A DNA stretch of 64,000 bases from Thermoplasmata archaeon. GTDB taxonomy: Archaea; Thermoplasmatota; Thermoplasmata; Thermoplasmatales; GCA-001856825. The stretch spans positions 97,475-161,474 of the forward strand of contig JAKAUZ010000030.1 of assembly GCA_021817415.1 (NCBI GenBank), read 5' to 3'. The number at the start of each line of letters is the position of its first letter. The stretch's first letter is position 1. The translations under genes and the position numbers were made by a program. Under the pieces are notes generated by a model. It was not told the origin of the DNA and ran no database searches. It saw nothing but the letters and a program-made list of their open reading frames with translations. Positions 20,206-30,108 of the stretch are shown here, in pieces.

Positions 20206-21117
20206 ATGCCTGAGGTTCCTAAAACTGTTTGGCTGAATGGTAAGATCAAGAAATTTGAAGATGCAAATATCAGCATACTGAGTCATGGTCTGCATTATGG
20301 TACCGGAATATTCGAAGGAATAAGGTCTTATAAAACAGAGGATGGTCCCGCAATCTTTCGACTTGACGACCACGTGAAAAGGTTTTTCCAGTCAGCCAGG
20401 ATTTACAGCATGAATCTCAACCGCTCCGAGAACGAGATCAGGGAGGCGATACTTGATATCTCCATCAAAAACAATGCGGATGATTCCTATATACGACCTT
20501 TAGCTTTCTATTCCAGCACTAAACTGGGGCTTCATCCAAGTGACCCAGACATAACTATTGCAATAATCGTTTCAAGGCTGGATCTGTACATGGGCAAGAC
20601 GAACGATGGGATAAGAACTAAAATTTCCCCCTGGCGGAAGATTGATTCAACTGCTCTTCCCTCAATGGCCAAAGGGACCGGCCAGTACCTTAGCTCATAC
20701 CTTTCATCTAGAGATGCGAAGATGGACGGATACAATGAAGCCATTCTCCTGGATAGGTCTGGATATGTATGTGAAGGTCCGGGAGAGAACATTTTCTCTG
20801 TCAAAAATGGACAGGTATACACACCATCCCTTGAAAGCCCCATTCTAGCTGGCATTACAAGAGATACTGTCATCAAGATAATGGGAAAGAAGAATCAGGT
20901 TGTGGAGAAGAGGATAGGATTGAGCGAGCTGCTGACTTCGGACGAGGCCTTCTTCGCAGGTACGGCAGCTGAGATAACGCCTATTTCTGAAATAAGCGGC
21001 TACAAGTTAAATTCCTCAAATCCTCACAGCATCTCGAACAAAGTGAAAAGCATGTATTTCGATGTAGTGAGAGGAAAGAATGGAAAATTCAAATCATGGC
21101 TCACATACCTGAGCTAG
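20206..21117 (+). CDS. ilvE: Branched-chain amino acid aminotransferase
   Basis: VWLNGKIKKFEDANISILSHGLHYGTGIFEGIR, GPGENIFSVKNG, LAGITRDTV, EAFFAGTAAEITPI. ORF track start is 20191; Met6 at 20206 is the likely start. Confidence 0.9.
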   Translation: MPEVPKTVWLNGKIKKFEDANISILSHGLHYGTGIFEGIRSYKTEDGPAIFRLDDHVKRFFQSARIYSMNLNRSENEIREAILDISIKNNADDSYIRPLAFYSSTKLGLHPSDPDITIAIIVSRLDLYMGKTNDGIRTKISPWRKIDSTALPSMAKGTGQYLSSYLSSRDAKMDGYNEAILLDRSGYVCEGPGENIFSVKNGQVYTPSLESPILAGITRDTVIKIMGKKNQVVEKRIGLSELLTSDEAFFAGTAAEITPISEISGYKLNSSNPHSISNKVKSMYFDVVRGKNGKFKSWLTYLS

Positions 21118-21376
21118 GGCCACCGGTAACTTGATTCATTTCGGTTCACTTATATTTTAACCTCTTATGAAATGAGTCTCATAACCGCAATTGCTGTTTT
21201 ATTGGTAAGCTCTTTAAAGGAAGCTTGAAAACCCTTAGCTTCATAATAATGCATCAGTGCTTGGGAACGTTGCCATTTTTATTAGTTCGTTTACATCTTC
21301 CAGAAATGGTACTTTGGGAAAATAGGTAACGATTCAAAGAACCAATAAATATGAGGAGCTATTTCAATAAATCGAA

Positions 21377-21871
21377 ATGAAATTGAGAATCGAGATACCC
21401 CTATGGCTTTCATTCCTTGGATATTCCCTATTCTTCCTGATGGTGATTGGATTCACCATTGTACTTCCGTGGGTAGTTCCGGTCTCAATTATAATCGCGA
21501 CCGTCCTTATAGGGGTGATGACATGGGGGATTCACAGGAGAGCGTTTGGATGGCTCATTTCCATAATTCTAGGGGTAGGTGCCCTCCTTATGATTTATTT
21601 TGCACTGTCCGGATTCGTCTATTATGTGAAAACGGACGTCACAGGCAAGTTACTGGCCATTGCTGGCTTAACAGGCCTTGCTGTTATTCTTCTAGGCAAG
21701 AGGACAAGGGAAGTTGAAGAATTTGAGAAATTTATTGGATTCAACAGGCCGCTAGAATCAATACAAAGAAATGGAAATTACCTGCTCAGTAAGGTATACA
21801 AACCAAGGCCGAAGAGCGTTCTATCCAGGAAAAGGAAGAAGAAAGGATTATTAGGAAAAATTCAATTTTAG
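21377..21871 (+). CDS. Membrane protein of unknown function
   Basis: 164 aa, about 4 hydrophobic segments and a basic C-terminus. Confidence 0.6.
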   Translation: MKLRIEIPLWLSFLGYSLFFLMVIGFTIVLPWVVPVSIIIATVLIGVMTWGIHRRAFGWLISIILGVGALLMIYFALSGFVYYVKTDVTGKLLAIAGLTGLAVILLGKRTREVEEFEKFIGFNRPLESIQRNGNYLLSKVYKPRPKSVLSRKRKKKGLLGKIQF

Positions 21872-21962
21872 CTTATTCATCCTTTGTGATTGAATTTATT
21901 TCACAATCTCTTTCAATATTTGTACCATAACCGTTAATATGCCACCTGTATCTTAAACATTC

Positions 21963-22472
21963 ATGGATAAGAGGGCCGTCATTGCAATTGCTGCAGTAAT
22001 AATAATCATAGCTGCAGGAGTGCCTGCCTATCTCTACCTGTCCTCTTATAATGACGGGACTATCAGATTATCAGCGGCAGATGCACCCATTATGGGGGGG
22101 ATGTCCGCAGTGTACATCACTTTTTCAGAAATTGCAATGCATTCCAATGGATCTAGTTGGTCCAATTTCTCTATATCTGCTACCACGGTGAACATCCTAA
22201 ATGTGTCTGAAAATGCTTCAGCTTTCTTTTCAAGCATATCACTACCAGCTGGAAAATATACAATGATGCGAATCATGATCCAGTCTGTCAGTGTGATGAT
22301 ACTTGGAAACAATGTATCATTTAATCTTGCTTCCCACTGGGGTTTTGTGAATCACCCCTTCTTGGTTAATCCCCATTCAACTCTAAACGTCGTCCTTGAA
22401 TTCAACCTGAATGAGTGCCTCAATATGCAATCGAAGATGTTTACCCCGTACGTGGGAGTATTCGTCTCCTGA
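21963..22472 (+). CDS. DUF4382-like exported/membrane-anchored protein
   Basis: N-terminal TM followed by GTIRLSAADAPIMGGMSAVYITFSEIAMHSNGSSW, the DUF4382 pattern. Confidence 0.65.
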   Translation: MDKRAVIAIAAVIIIIAAGVPAYLYLSSYNDGTIRLSAADAPIMGGMSAVYITFSEIAMHSNGSSWSNFSISATTVNILNVSENASAFFSSISLPAGKYTMMRIMIQSVSVMILGNNVSFNLASHWGFVNHPFLVNPHSTLNVVLEFNLNECLNMQSKMFTPYVGVFVS

Positions 22473-22618
22473 ATGATACGGGAGATCAATTGGACGGAAT
22501 AAAATAATTTCTTTCAATTTTTTAATTCTGAATAATCAGCTTCTTGAATTGAATTGTAGATGTGATTGAAACTCCCACGCCCAAAAACAGTTTTAAATGA
22601 GATTCAATTGAGACCTCT

Positions 22619-23107
22619 ATGAACTCTATAAAGGAGACTGAATTCCCCACTTTCAAGTGCATGATTTCTGACACTGACGAAAGTTATGATTCTGTTGTTG
22701 AGTATTTCTTCTTCATGAAGAATCTTATCGCTGCGGACCTTGCGAGACTCAGGATTAGCGACAGGGAATGGGGCGGAAACTACGTTAAGATGATGCGTTA
22801 CCTGCAGGAACTGGCTGAATCGCTCGTCGTAGTGACCCCTCCACCTTCCCATCAGTTTCTTGTAGATATTTCCCGCAGTACTCATACGGATGAGGACAAC
22901 ATAGAAATACTGTTAAGGACAGAGAGCTTGGTAGTTGCCGACCTTGTTGAGGCATCAAACAGAATAAGAGAGCTGATATTCTGGTACATCAGGATAGGGA
23001 GGGACCCAAAATTCGCAAAAAGTTTCAATCCGGCGAGATTCGAGGGATTGCCTTTACTTAGGACTGCATTAGAGACGAGAAGTATTTACCTCTCGCAAAG
23101 GAAATAG
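22619..23107 (+). CDS. Hypothetical protein
   Basis: 162-aa ORF, charged and helical; no family recognised. Confidence 0.5.
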   Translation: MNSIKETEFPTFKCMISDTDESYDSVVEYFFFMKNLIAADLARLRISDREWGGNYVKMMRYLQELAESLVVVTPPPSHQFLVDISRSTHTDEDNIEILLRTESLVVADLVEASNRIRELIFWYIRIGRDPKFAKSFNPARFEGLPLLRTALETRSIYLSQRK

Positions 23108-23359
23108 TCTTTGGAATGACGGGATTCTTTTTCAACAATATGCGCAAACTTTCACAATATAATTATACCCAATATTTCTGGATAGATCGGAATTAAGATG
23201 GCATTCAGGCAGGGACAGGCAAAATGCCATGAATTACGTGTATCTTATGGAAAGATTTCCTGATATAGGAGACGTGAATTTCGTGTAACCTTGAAGATGC
23301 ACATCTCCTTTACACTCAAAGTAGGTTTAAACAAGTTCGGAAGACTTGGTTAAGAAGGT

Positions 23360-23551
23360 ATGGAGACCGCGGGTATTGCCGTAAAGGAATACCTTGAGAG
23401 TCTGATGAAGATTGAAAGGAATGTCCCTTTAGAGGAGATTTATTCTCCTCCTTCCATAGTAGATTTACTGAGTTCATTTTTCCTGACTGGAAATTTCCAA
23501 CCTGCATCCATGAATACAGGGGTAATACCAGGATTTCTTCTACTTACTTAG
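23360..23551 (+). CDS. Short hypothetical protein
   Basis: 63-aa ORF METAGIAVKEYLESLMKIERNVPLEEIY..., same strand as the MFS gene; weak support. Confidence 0.3.
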   Translation: METAGIAVKEYLESLMKIERNVPLEEIYSPPSIVDLLSSFFLTGNFQPASMNTGVIPGFLLLT

Positions 23552-23615
23552 GGCGGACCTGCCATGGTCAAAAAATATAATGGAGTGAGAATGACTCTAG
23601 GTAATTTATGGAGGG

Positions 23616-25043
23616 ATGAAAACGGTCAAGTATAAGTGGGTCGTGCTATCCAATACAACCTTAGGGTCCCTGATGGCATCGCTAGACTCTAACATAGTAC
23701 TCATTGCACTTCCCACCATTCCGCGGGATCTTCCACACGCCACCCTTTTCAGCCTCCTCTGGATAATAATAGGATACCAGCTTGTTACTGCGTCAGTTCT
23801 GATAAACTTTGGTCGACTAGCAGATATCTTTGGAAGGGTCAGACTTTACAATCTTGGATTTGCAATATTCACAATTGGATCTGCCCTCTGCAGTTTGTCG
23901 CAGACCAGTGACGAGCTTATAGCTTTCCGTCTCGTTCAGGGAGTGGGAGCTGGTTTCCTATTTTCAAACAGTGCAGCAATCATAACTGATACCTTCCCCA
24001 TCAACGAAAGAGGAATGGCATTGGGGATTAACCAGATATCAATTGTTGTTGGATCAGTGTTTGGACTGGTCATGGGTGGCTTTCTCACCTCATTTGCTGG
24101 ATGGAGATCCATTTTCCTAGTAAATATACCAATCGGAATATTTGCAACTGTCTGGGCTCATTATAAGTTGAAGGAACTCGCAAATATACAGAAGAAAGAA
24201 GGATTGGACATCCTTGGAAACGTTACTTTCGCTGGAGGGGTTGCATTGCTGCTCACGGGGATAACTCTTAATATTCTTTCCACAATGTCCTTTGACTCTT
24301 TCCTGCTGATGACAGTCTCTGGTGTGGCACTGTTGATCGCATTTATATTTGTGGAGAGGAGAACACTTGAACCCATGTTTGATCTTTCAATATTCAAGAT
24401 AAGGCTGTTCGCAGCTGGAAATGCCGCCATATTCATCAACTCCCTGGCCAGGGGAACCGTCTCGATTGTACTTGTGTTCTATCTACAGGGACCCTCCATG
24501 AATCTTTCCCCCTTGGTAGCAGGAATATTCCTGCTTCCCATTTCCATTTCAATGGCTGCCCTGGGGCCTGTTAGTGGATGGCTTTCTGACCGATATGGGG
24601 CGAGGGGTCTATCCACGCTGGGTCTCATTGTTTCTGCTATGGGATTCCTCCTTCTTGCAAGGATTGGCTTGGTCATAACATTCACCCATCTGATGGTTCC
24701 ACTGATACTTATAGGGGCAGGCATGGGACTTTTTGCTTCCCCCAATAGAGCCTCCATTATGAATTCGGTGAAGGAATCGAGGAGGGGAGTCGCTTCTGGG
24801 ACGAGCACCACTCTCGTGAACATAGAGTCAACCTTCAGTATGGCGCTTGCGTTTTCTGTGCTTGCGGTGGGAACTCCGCTTAAGGATCTGGAAGGCATTT
24901 TCCTTGGACAGAAAGTTGGAGGAAATGCAACCTGGATATACAGTTTCATCAATTCAATCCATTCAGTTTATTACCTATCGGCTGTTTTAATCCTCATTGC
25001 TATAATTCCATCTGTTTTGCGTGGTAAGCCTTTAAGTCACTGA
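23616..25043 (+). CDS. MFS transporter, DHA2-like (EmrB/QacA type)
   Basis: LMASLDSNIVLIALPTIPRDL, GRLADIFGRVRLYNLGFAIFTIGSALC, RLVQGVGAGFLFSNSAAIITDTFP. Confidence 0.88.
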   Translation: MKTVKYKWVVLSNTTLGSLMASLDSNIVLIALPTIPRDLPHATLFSLLWIIIGYQLVTASVLINFGRLADIFGRVRLYNLGFAIFTIGSALCSLSQTSDELIAFRLVQGVGAGFLFSNSAAIITDTFPINERGMALGINQISIVVGSVFGLVMGGFLTSFAGWRSIFLVNIPIGIFATVWAHYKLKELANIQKKEGLDILGNVTFAGGVALLLTGITLNILSTMSFDSFLLMTVSGVALLIAFIFVERRTLEPMFDLSIFKIRLFAAGNAAIFINSLARGTVSIVLVFYLQGPSMNLSPLVAGIFLLPISISMAALGPVSGWLSDRYGARGLSTLGLIVSAMGFLLLARIGLVITFTHLMVPLILIGAGMGLFASPNRASIMNSVKESRRGVASGTSTTLVNIESTFSMALAFSVLAVGTPLKDLEGIFLGQKVGGNATWIYSFINSIHSVYYLSAVLILIAIIPSVLRGKPLSH

Positions 25044-25080
25044 TTTCAACAGAGGTGCAGGTTTTTTCAATTATTTAGGG

Positions 25081-25803
25081 CTAGAATAGGTATCTTTCAA
25101 TCTCAGGAAGCGATTTCACGGTGAGATATGGATGTACTGCTGGATCTAGATCCTCGTTCTTCGTGTTGACCCAGACGCCCTTGATTCCTATGGACTGCGG
25201 TGAAAGTACGTCCCATTCCAGATTATCACCAACCATCCATGACTCCTCGGGAGAAGAGTTGAGATACTTAAGTGCCCTTCTGTAGACCTCGGCCTCAGGT
25301 TTACCGATCTTTTGTTCCTCTTCAATGAGCACTGAATCGAAAAGATCTGATAGCCCGAATCTTTCAATCTTTCCTCTCTGTGATTTTGAGCCTCCGTTGG
25401 TCACAAGCGCAAGTTTAACCCCTGCGTCCCGGATTTTCTCTATTGTTTCCTTCGCTCCCGGGAATAAGTAAAGCATCTCGTCTTTAATTGCTGAATATCT
25501 GTCAGCTATGCAATTGGCCAGTGATTCATTCTCAATACTGTAATCCTTGAGCACAAGGTCAACAATATTTCTTCTTGCTCTAGGGAGATCCCTCCTCCAC
25601 TGCTTGTGTCTCTCCTTATCTCCCCAGAACCAGCTTGACCTCTTGAGAATTGCCCTTTTGAACTCCTTCGCACCGACAACTTTTAGTTCATCAGAAAATT
25701 CATTTAACGTTTCTTCCCAGCACTTATCCGTGAGTATGTCAAATGCCACTATTGTGTCGTCGAGGTCCAGCATGATAGCGGAAGGTGTTCCCAATTTGGT
25801 CAT
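25081..25803 (-). CDS. HAD-superfamily hydrolase
   Basis: MLDLDDTIVAFD, LVTNGGSKSQRGKIERFGL, VGDNLEWDVLSPQSIGIKGVWVN. Confidence 0.85.
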   Translation of the reverse strand: MTKLGTPSAIMLDLDDTIVAFDILTDKCWEETLNEFSDELKVVGAKEFKRAILKRSSWFWGDKERHKQWRRDLPRARRNIVDLVLKDYSIENESLANCIADRYSAIKDEMLYLFPGAKETIEKIRDAGVKLALVTNGGSKSQRGKIERFGLSDLFDSVLIEEEQKIGKPEAEVYRRALKYLNSSPEESWMVGDNLEWDVLSPQSIGIKGVWVNTKNEDLDPAVHPYLTVKSLPEIERYLF

Positions 25804-26007
25804 CTGTGGGAACTGATTGTGTATTTGCTATTAATCTTGTTCCGGATATATCGGAACATTCGAAGAGTGGACACAGTGCTCTCCAGTTCTTGATCTCTCC
25901 CTGACCGGTCGGTTGCTTTCCCCAACGTTATAAATGTTGCCAGCCCAGACATCTAAGGGGTGGTCCTTGCGGGTATTCCATAAACAATGATGGAATGCTT
26001 ATATTGA

Positions 26008-26088
26008 CGCGGGGAGGGGGATTCGAACCCCCGGTCCCATAGGGAAACGGCTTAGCAGGCCGTCGCCTTACCGCTCGGCTATCCCCGC
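26008..26088 (-). tRNA. tRNA-Ser (anticodon GCT)
   Basis: GCGGGGA/TCCCCGC acceptor, D-arm, CTGCTAA anticodon loop, variable arm TTCCCTATGGGACC, T-arm GGGGGTTCGAATCCCCC; discriminator G. Confidence 0.93.
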
Positions 26089-26240
26089 TATATTTTGCCA
26101 AATCTGTCAGACATTTCAGTGGCTAACTGTTCCAGGATTTCTTCCAGTTCATCCCCCTCCAGTATCAATTCATCTCCATTGGGGTTTGTTATAACTACCC
26201 TGAAAGTCTCACCATCGTGATAAACGTCCACTTCTGCCAT
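26088..26240 (-). CDS. Small acidic protein (50 aa), not in the ORF track
   Basis: Reverse strand reads MAEVDVYHDGETFRVVITNPNGDELILEGDELEEILEQLATEMSDRFGKI*; stop codon overlaps the first base of the tRNA-Ser. Confidence 0.6.
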   Translation of the reverse strand: MAEVDVYHDGETFRVVITNPNGDELILEGDELEEILEQLATEMSDRFGKI

Positions 26241-26373
26241 CTTCTGCATGTTTATCAAAAAGGTGATATATCCCTTTTATTAACTCTTTTGCTGTTTCAT
26301 TTGCAGATCATCTATATGCAGTAGCTTCCCATAATACCAAACATTTATTTTCATGCATATTTGCTTGAACTTA

Positions 26374-26895
26374 ATGAGTAGCAGAATTCCACCAACAAGG
26401 ATTCCAAGATACAGGGCACTGGGAACATTTCTTAAGACTCCGCTTGAGAATGAAGATTTTTCCACTTTGATGTCTCTACTTAAGGAAAACAGGCAAGATG
26501 GAATAGTCATCCTTGAAATCGGGGACAGGGAGGTATGTGCTTTGAGAATAGAGAATGGGAGAATATACCTAAATGAAATGGTTGACGAGACGGTTTCGGA
26601 GTTAGACGTGCTCAGGGAGTTTCCCGTCTACGACAAAATTGCATTGAAATCGATGGTGGCAAAATACCTGGAAGCACTTACGGGAGACCTTATAGAGGAT
26701 AACGGTTTCCTCAATTCAGTCAAGAATGAAAGGGATAAGATCACTGAGAATGGTATTGAATTCATACTTGACGTATGGGGAAGATTCTGGAATGTCAGGA
26801 CCAGATTTAATGGAGATTCAAAGGATGGAATTTATATTCTGAACGAGAGAGACGTATATAGCGAAAGTGACGATAACACTTTCATCAGCAAATAG
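26374..26895 (+). CDS. Hypothetical protein
   Basis: Long ORF (180 aa from 26353; Met8 at 26374 more plausible); no family recognised. Confidence 0.55.
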   Translation: MSSRIPPTRIPRYRALGTFLKTPLENEDFSTLMSLLKENRQDGIVILEIGDREVCALRIENGRIYLNEMVDETVSELDVLREFPVYDKIALKSMVAKYLEALTGDLIEDNGFLNSVKNERDKITENGIEFILDVWGRFWNVRTRFNGDSKDGIYILNERDVYSESDDNTFISK

Positions 26896-26897
26896 TC

Positions 26898-28157
26898 CTA
26901 CTTTTTCCTGATCTTCTCAAGCATTTCCTGGGCCACATCTATTCTTATTTTCTTTTCCCTCACCATCATTTCAGCCACTGAATCTATCTCATTCCCGGTC
27001 GCACCGGCAGAAACTGCCACGTTTCTGGCGTGGAGTTCCATATGTCCTTTCTGTATTCCTTCCATGGCAAGCGCCCTTATTGCTGCAAAATTCTGTGCCA
27101 GACCCACAGAAGCCAAGACATTTGCAAATTCCTTTGCTCCATTTATTCCAAGTATCTTTCTCATCAGTTTAGCCTTCGGGTGGGTTGCCGTTGCCCCACC
27201 AACAATGCCAACTGCCATAGGCATCTCAATCGAACCGACCAGGTTTCCATCCGCGTTCCTCTCCCATCTTGTGAGTGATGTATATCTTTCCATTGCAGCG
27301 TACGCATGTGCTCCAGCTTCTATGGCTCTCCAGTCATTAGCAGTTGCTACGAGCACAGAATCGATCCCGTTCATTATTCCCTTGTTGTGCGTCGTGGCCC
27401 TGTAAGGATCTATTGAGGCGAACCTGTATGCCTCGATAATACCATCTACTGCATCATCCCCTCCAATTGTCTTTGCATCAAAAATTGCATGGGCTCTGGT
27501 GATCCTGTAAGTTGCGAGATTGCTCAGTATCCTGAGCCTCACCCTTCCTCCCGTAATGCTGGATATGTATGGCGCAAGAGCCTCTGCCATCGTATTGACC
27601 GCATTTGCTCCCATTGCATCCCTAACGTCGACCAGCAGGTGCACAACCACCATTGGATTCAGTTCATCCAGCACCCTTACCTCAATATCCTTCGCCCCAC
27701 CTCCCACCTTCACAAGTACCGGGTCCTGATCGTTTGCTAACGATAGCAGTTTCGATTTTTCACTTAGTATCTTGAACTTAGCTGAGAATGGATCGGTGAC
27801 ACCAGTGAGCTCAATCTGCCCTATCATGATTGGTTCTGATGAGATTGCGGTGAAACCACCTTTTACTCTTGCCATTTTCGCTGCGTTTGAGGCCGCTGCA
27901 ACAACACTTGGCTCTTCAATTGCCATGGGTATCAGGTAATCCTTGCCATTTATCATAAAATTGGTGGCTATTCCTATCGGTACCTCCATGACTCCAATGA
28001 CGTTCTCTATCATGTGATCCGCCAGGTGTTCTCCCAGACTCCCCATATTATCAAGAAGAGACAGGTCATTATCTTCCAGACTGGAAAATTTCTTGACAAT
28101 TTCCCTCCTTTCTTTGACACTCAATTTATAAAAACCCTGAATATCAGAGCCTGTCAT
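26898..28157 (-). CDS. Hydroxymethylglutaryl-CoA reductase, class II type
   Basis: HMGR-like MENVIGVMEVPIGIATNF, EEPSVVAAASNAAKMAR, DAMGANAVNTMAEALAP, GIVGGATATHP. Confidence 0.9.
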   Translation of the reverse strand: MTGSDIQGFYKLSVKERREIVKKFSSLEDNDLSLLDNMGSLGEHLADHMIENVIGVMEVPIGIATNFMINGKDYLIPMAIEEPSVVAAASNAAKMARVKGGFTAISSEPIMIGQIELTGVTDPFSAKFKILSEKSKLLSLANDQDPVLVKVGGGAKDIEVRVLDELNPMVVVHLLVDVRDAMGANAVNTMAEALAPYISSITGGRVRLRILSNLATYRITRAHAIFDAKTIGGDDAVDGIIEAYRFASIDPYRATTHNKGIMNGIDSVLVATANDWRAIEAGAHAYAAMERYTSLTRWERNADGNLVGSIEMPMAVGIVGGATATHPKAKLMRKILGINGAKEFANVLASVGLAQNFAAIRALAMEGIQKGHMELHARNVAVSAGATGNEIDSVAEMMVREKKIRIDVAQEMLEKIRKK

Positions 28158-28213
28158 ATCTCATGAATAATGATTTGAATAAAGATTTATCCGACCACTG
28201 AATTTCTAGACTA

Positions 28214-28699
28214 TTGATCAGCCCAATCCCATTGATAATACATAAAAACGAAGACGATCCAAAGAAATGCACAGCACGGAAACTCAAAAGATTCGACCTG
28301 GCAGAATTCATTGGTTTCATCCCCAGGGGGGCTATAGTCTTATACCCGGATTCAGAAACAAGGATATCTAAAAAGGATCTTTCCTACAGGTCGTTGCTTG
28401 CAATTGACGTCTCGTGGAACAATATAGACAACTACAACTTCTCCGAATACCAAGTTCGTTCATTGCCCTATTTGCTGGCAGCTAACCCCGTTAATTATGG
28501 CAAACCTTACAAGCTTTCAACAGTTGAAGCGCTTTCCTCCTCCTACTACATTATGGGAATGAAAAATATTTCAGAAAGACTCCTTTCAAAATTTGGATGG
28601 GGAATTCAGTTTCTGAACCTGAACAGAGAACCGCTTGAGGAGTATTCTAAAGCCTCGAATTCTGATGAGATAAAAGAGATAGAGAAACAGTACTTCTAA
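28214..28699 (+). CDS. tsr3: 18S/16S rRNA aminocarboxypropyltransferase Tsr3 family
   Basis: DDPKKCTARKL, AIDVSWNN, RSLPYLLAANPVNYGKPYKLSTVEALSSSYYIMG. Confidence 0.88.
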   Translation: MISPIPLIIHKNEDDPKKCTARKLKRFDLAEFIGFIPRGAIVLYPDSETRISKKDLSYRSLLAIDVSWNNIDNYNFSEYQVRSLPYLLAANPVNYGKPYKLSTVEALSSSYYIMGMKNISERLLSKFGWGIQFLNLNREPLEEYSKASNSDEIKEIEKQYF

Positions 28700-30108
28700 A
28701 CCCATTCCTCATTGATGAGTTCGGTGTTTCCTTGAGTGTATTCCCTGATTATACGCATTATTTTGTCACGAAATTCTTCCGGTATGTTGGCTCTGTCACA
28801 GCACTGTCCAGACTGATGAATTTTTTCCACGTGGGAGTGTTCCTTTCCCTCCTTCCCATTTGTTAGAACAAATATGGAATGTTCCATTTCATCCGTATCC
28901 AGCCTGAACTTTCTATCCTTGAATGATCTTCTGAAATCTTTAACGTCATCTTTCCTGTAGGAAATGATTGTTGGATCAATGCCATTTGCTGTCAGGAATA
29001 ACAGTACACCATTGCACTTGGAACACTTTCCACAGGGAATCATGTCTCCATTTTCAGAATGGCAACTGTGACATGACCTTTGAAGTCTTGCTATTTCAGG
29101 GTATCTCCTGAAGAGTATCCTTTCCTCCACGTATCCCGAGATTCCCCGTACCCCCGAGAAAAATGACGTACCAAATCCCTTCTCCCTGAAATAGGATGTC
29201 ATCCTGTCATCGAATGCCTGCGTCTGGTCATAGACACCATAAAAGTGGTTCATTCCAAACTCCTCTTTCATGTTCCTGGGATCATCGAATTCATCCCCCT
29301 TCATTACGTATGATATACCATGATGCCTGATGTACGGGAGCGACGAAAGTATGTATATTGGGAAGATGAATAGTTGGATTGGATAAGTATCAGACCACAT
29401 TTTCAATGCCTTTCTGTCCAGTGCATCGACCCTGCTGTTCATCTCTCTGTAGAACCTGTCTACGGTTGTCCAGACTCTTAGCGTATTTATGTCCCTCTTT
29501 GACATATAGTCATAAGCCACCTTGGCTGTTTTCCAGTGACCCCCTGATTCATTTATGTATATCGGGAAAACATTTGCCCCTACCTCCTTCATCATGCCGT
29601 AGGAGAGGAGGCTCTCCTTCCCTCCGCTTGAAAGAATGCCCACTGATCCATTCGTAGGAAATGGCACCGGCTCTGCTGGTCCTTCCCTAATATCCAGTAG
29701 CGGTATATAATCTGCTTCACTTTTATCAGGAACGGATGGTATGATTTCAGGCCTGAAGAATTCCCTCCTCTTTAGAATCTTGTTGATGTAGACTTCCCTG
29801 CTATTTATCTTCATCATTTCCCTGAAGAAAGAGATGTCCACATTCGAAAGAGGGAAGTCGGTAGACAGTTCATCAGTGAAAAGCGAGTAATTCACCAGTG
29901 GGGCTACTGAAATTATCCTCGCGTCCTGCTTAGTGATTGTTGAATCGTCCGAGTAGTTGAACTTGATAAGAAGGTCAACTCCATCCACACTGAATCTGGT
30001 GATTATCTTGTGATCTAGAACCTGTGGTTCCCGAACTTTTATCCTGTCAATGGACGCGAATTTTCTGGCTGCCTTCAATCCTATCGACCACTTCTGCAAG
30101 TTTGCCAA
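28696..30108 (-). CDS. PP-loop superfamily ATPase with Cys cluster, function unknown
   Basis: SSGGKESLLSYGMM PP-loop motif; CHSCHSENGDMIPCGKCSKC; distantly reminiscent of QueC/MurL-type enzymes. Confidence 0.65.
   Translation of the reverse strand: MANLQKWSIGLKAARKFASIDRIKVREPQVLDHKIITRFSVDGVDLLIKFNYSDDSTITKQDARIISVAPLVNYSLFTDELSTDFPLSNVDISFFREMMKINSREVYINKILKRREFFRPEIIPSVPDKSEADYIPLLDIREGPAEPVPFPTNGSVGILSSGGKESLLSYGMMKEVGANVFPIYINESGGHWKTAKVAYDYMSKRDINTLRVWTTVDRFYREMNSRVDALDRKALKMWSDTYPIQLFIFPIYILSSLPYIRHHGISYVMKGDEFDDPRNMKEEFGMNHFYGVYDQTQAFDDRMTSYFREKGFGTSFFSGVRGISGYVEERILFRRYPEIARLQRSCHSCHSENGDMIPCGKCSKCNGVLLFLTANGIDPTIISYRKDDVKDFRRSFKDRKFRLDTDEMEHSIFVLTNGKEGKEHSHVEKIHQSGQCCDRANIPEEFRDKIMRIIREYTQGNTELINEEWV

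Noticed and set aside
23196-23233. ATGGCATT...AATGCCAT inverted repeat and a short frame MNYVYLMERFPDIGDVNFV
   Set aside because: 8-bp stem with long loop and no supporting context; the peptide is too short to call.
25904-25918. CTGACCGGTCGG, inverted match to the GACCGGTCAGG core
   Set aside because: Match does not extend beyond the short palindromic core; likely chance.
27030-27740. Antisense ORFs opposite the HMG-CoA reductase
   Set aside because: Overlap a highly conserved gene and read as low-complexity shadow translations.
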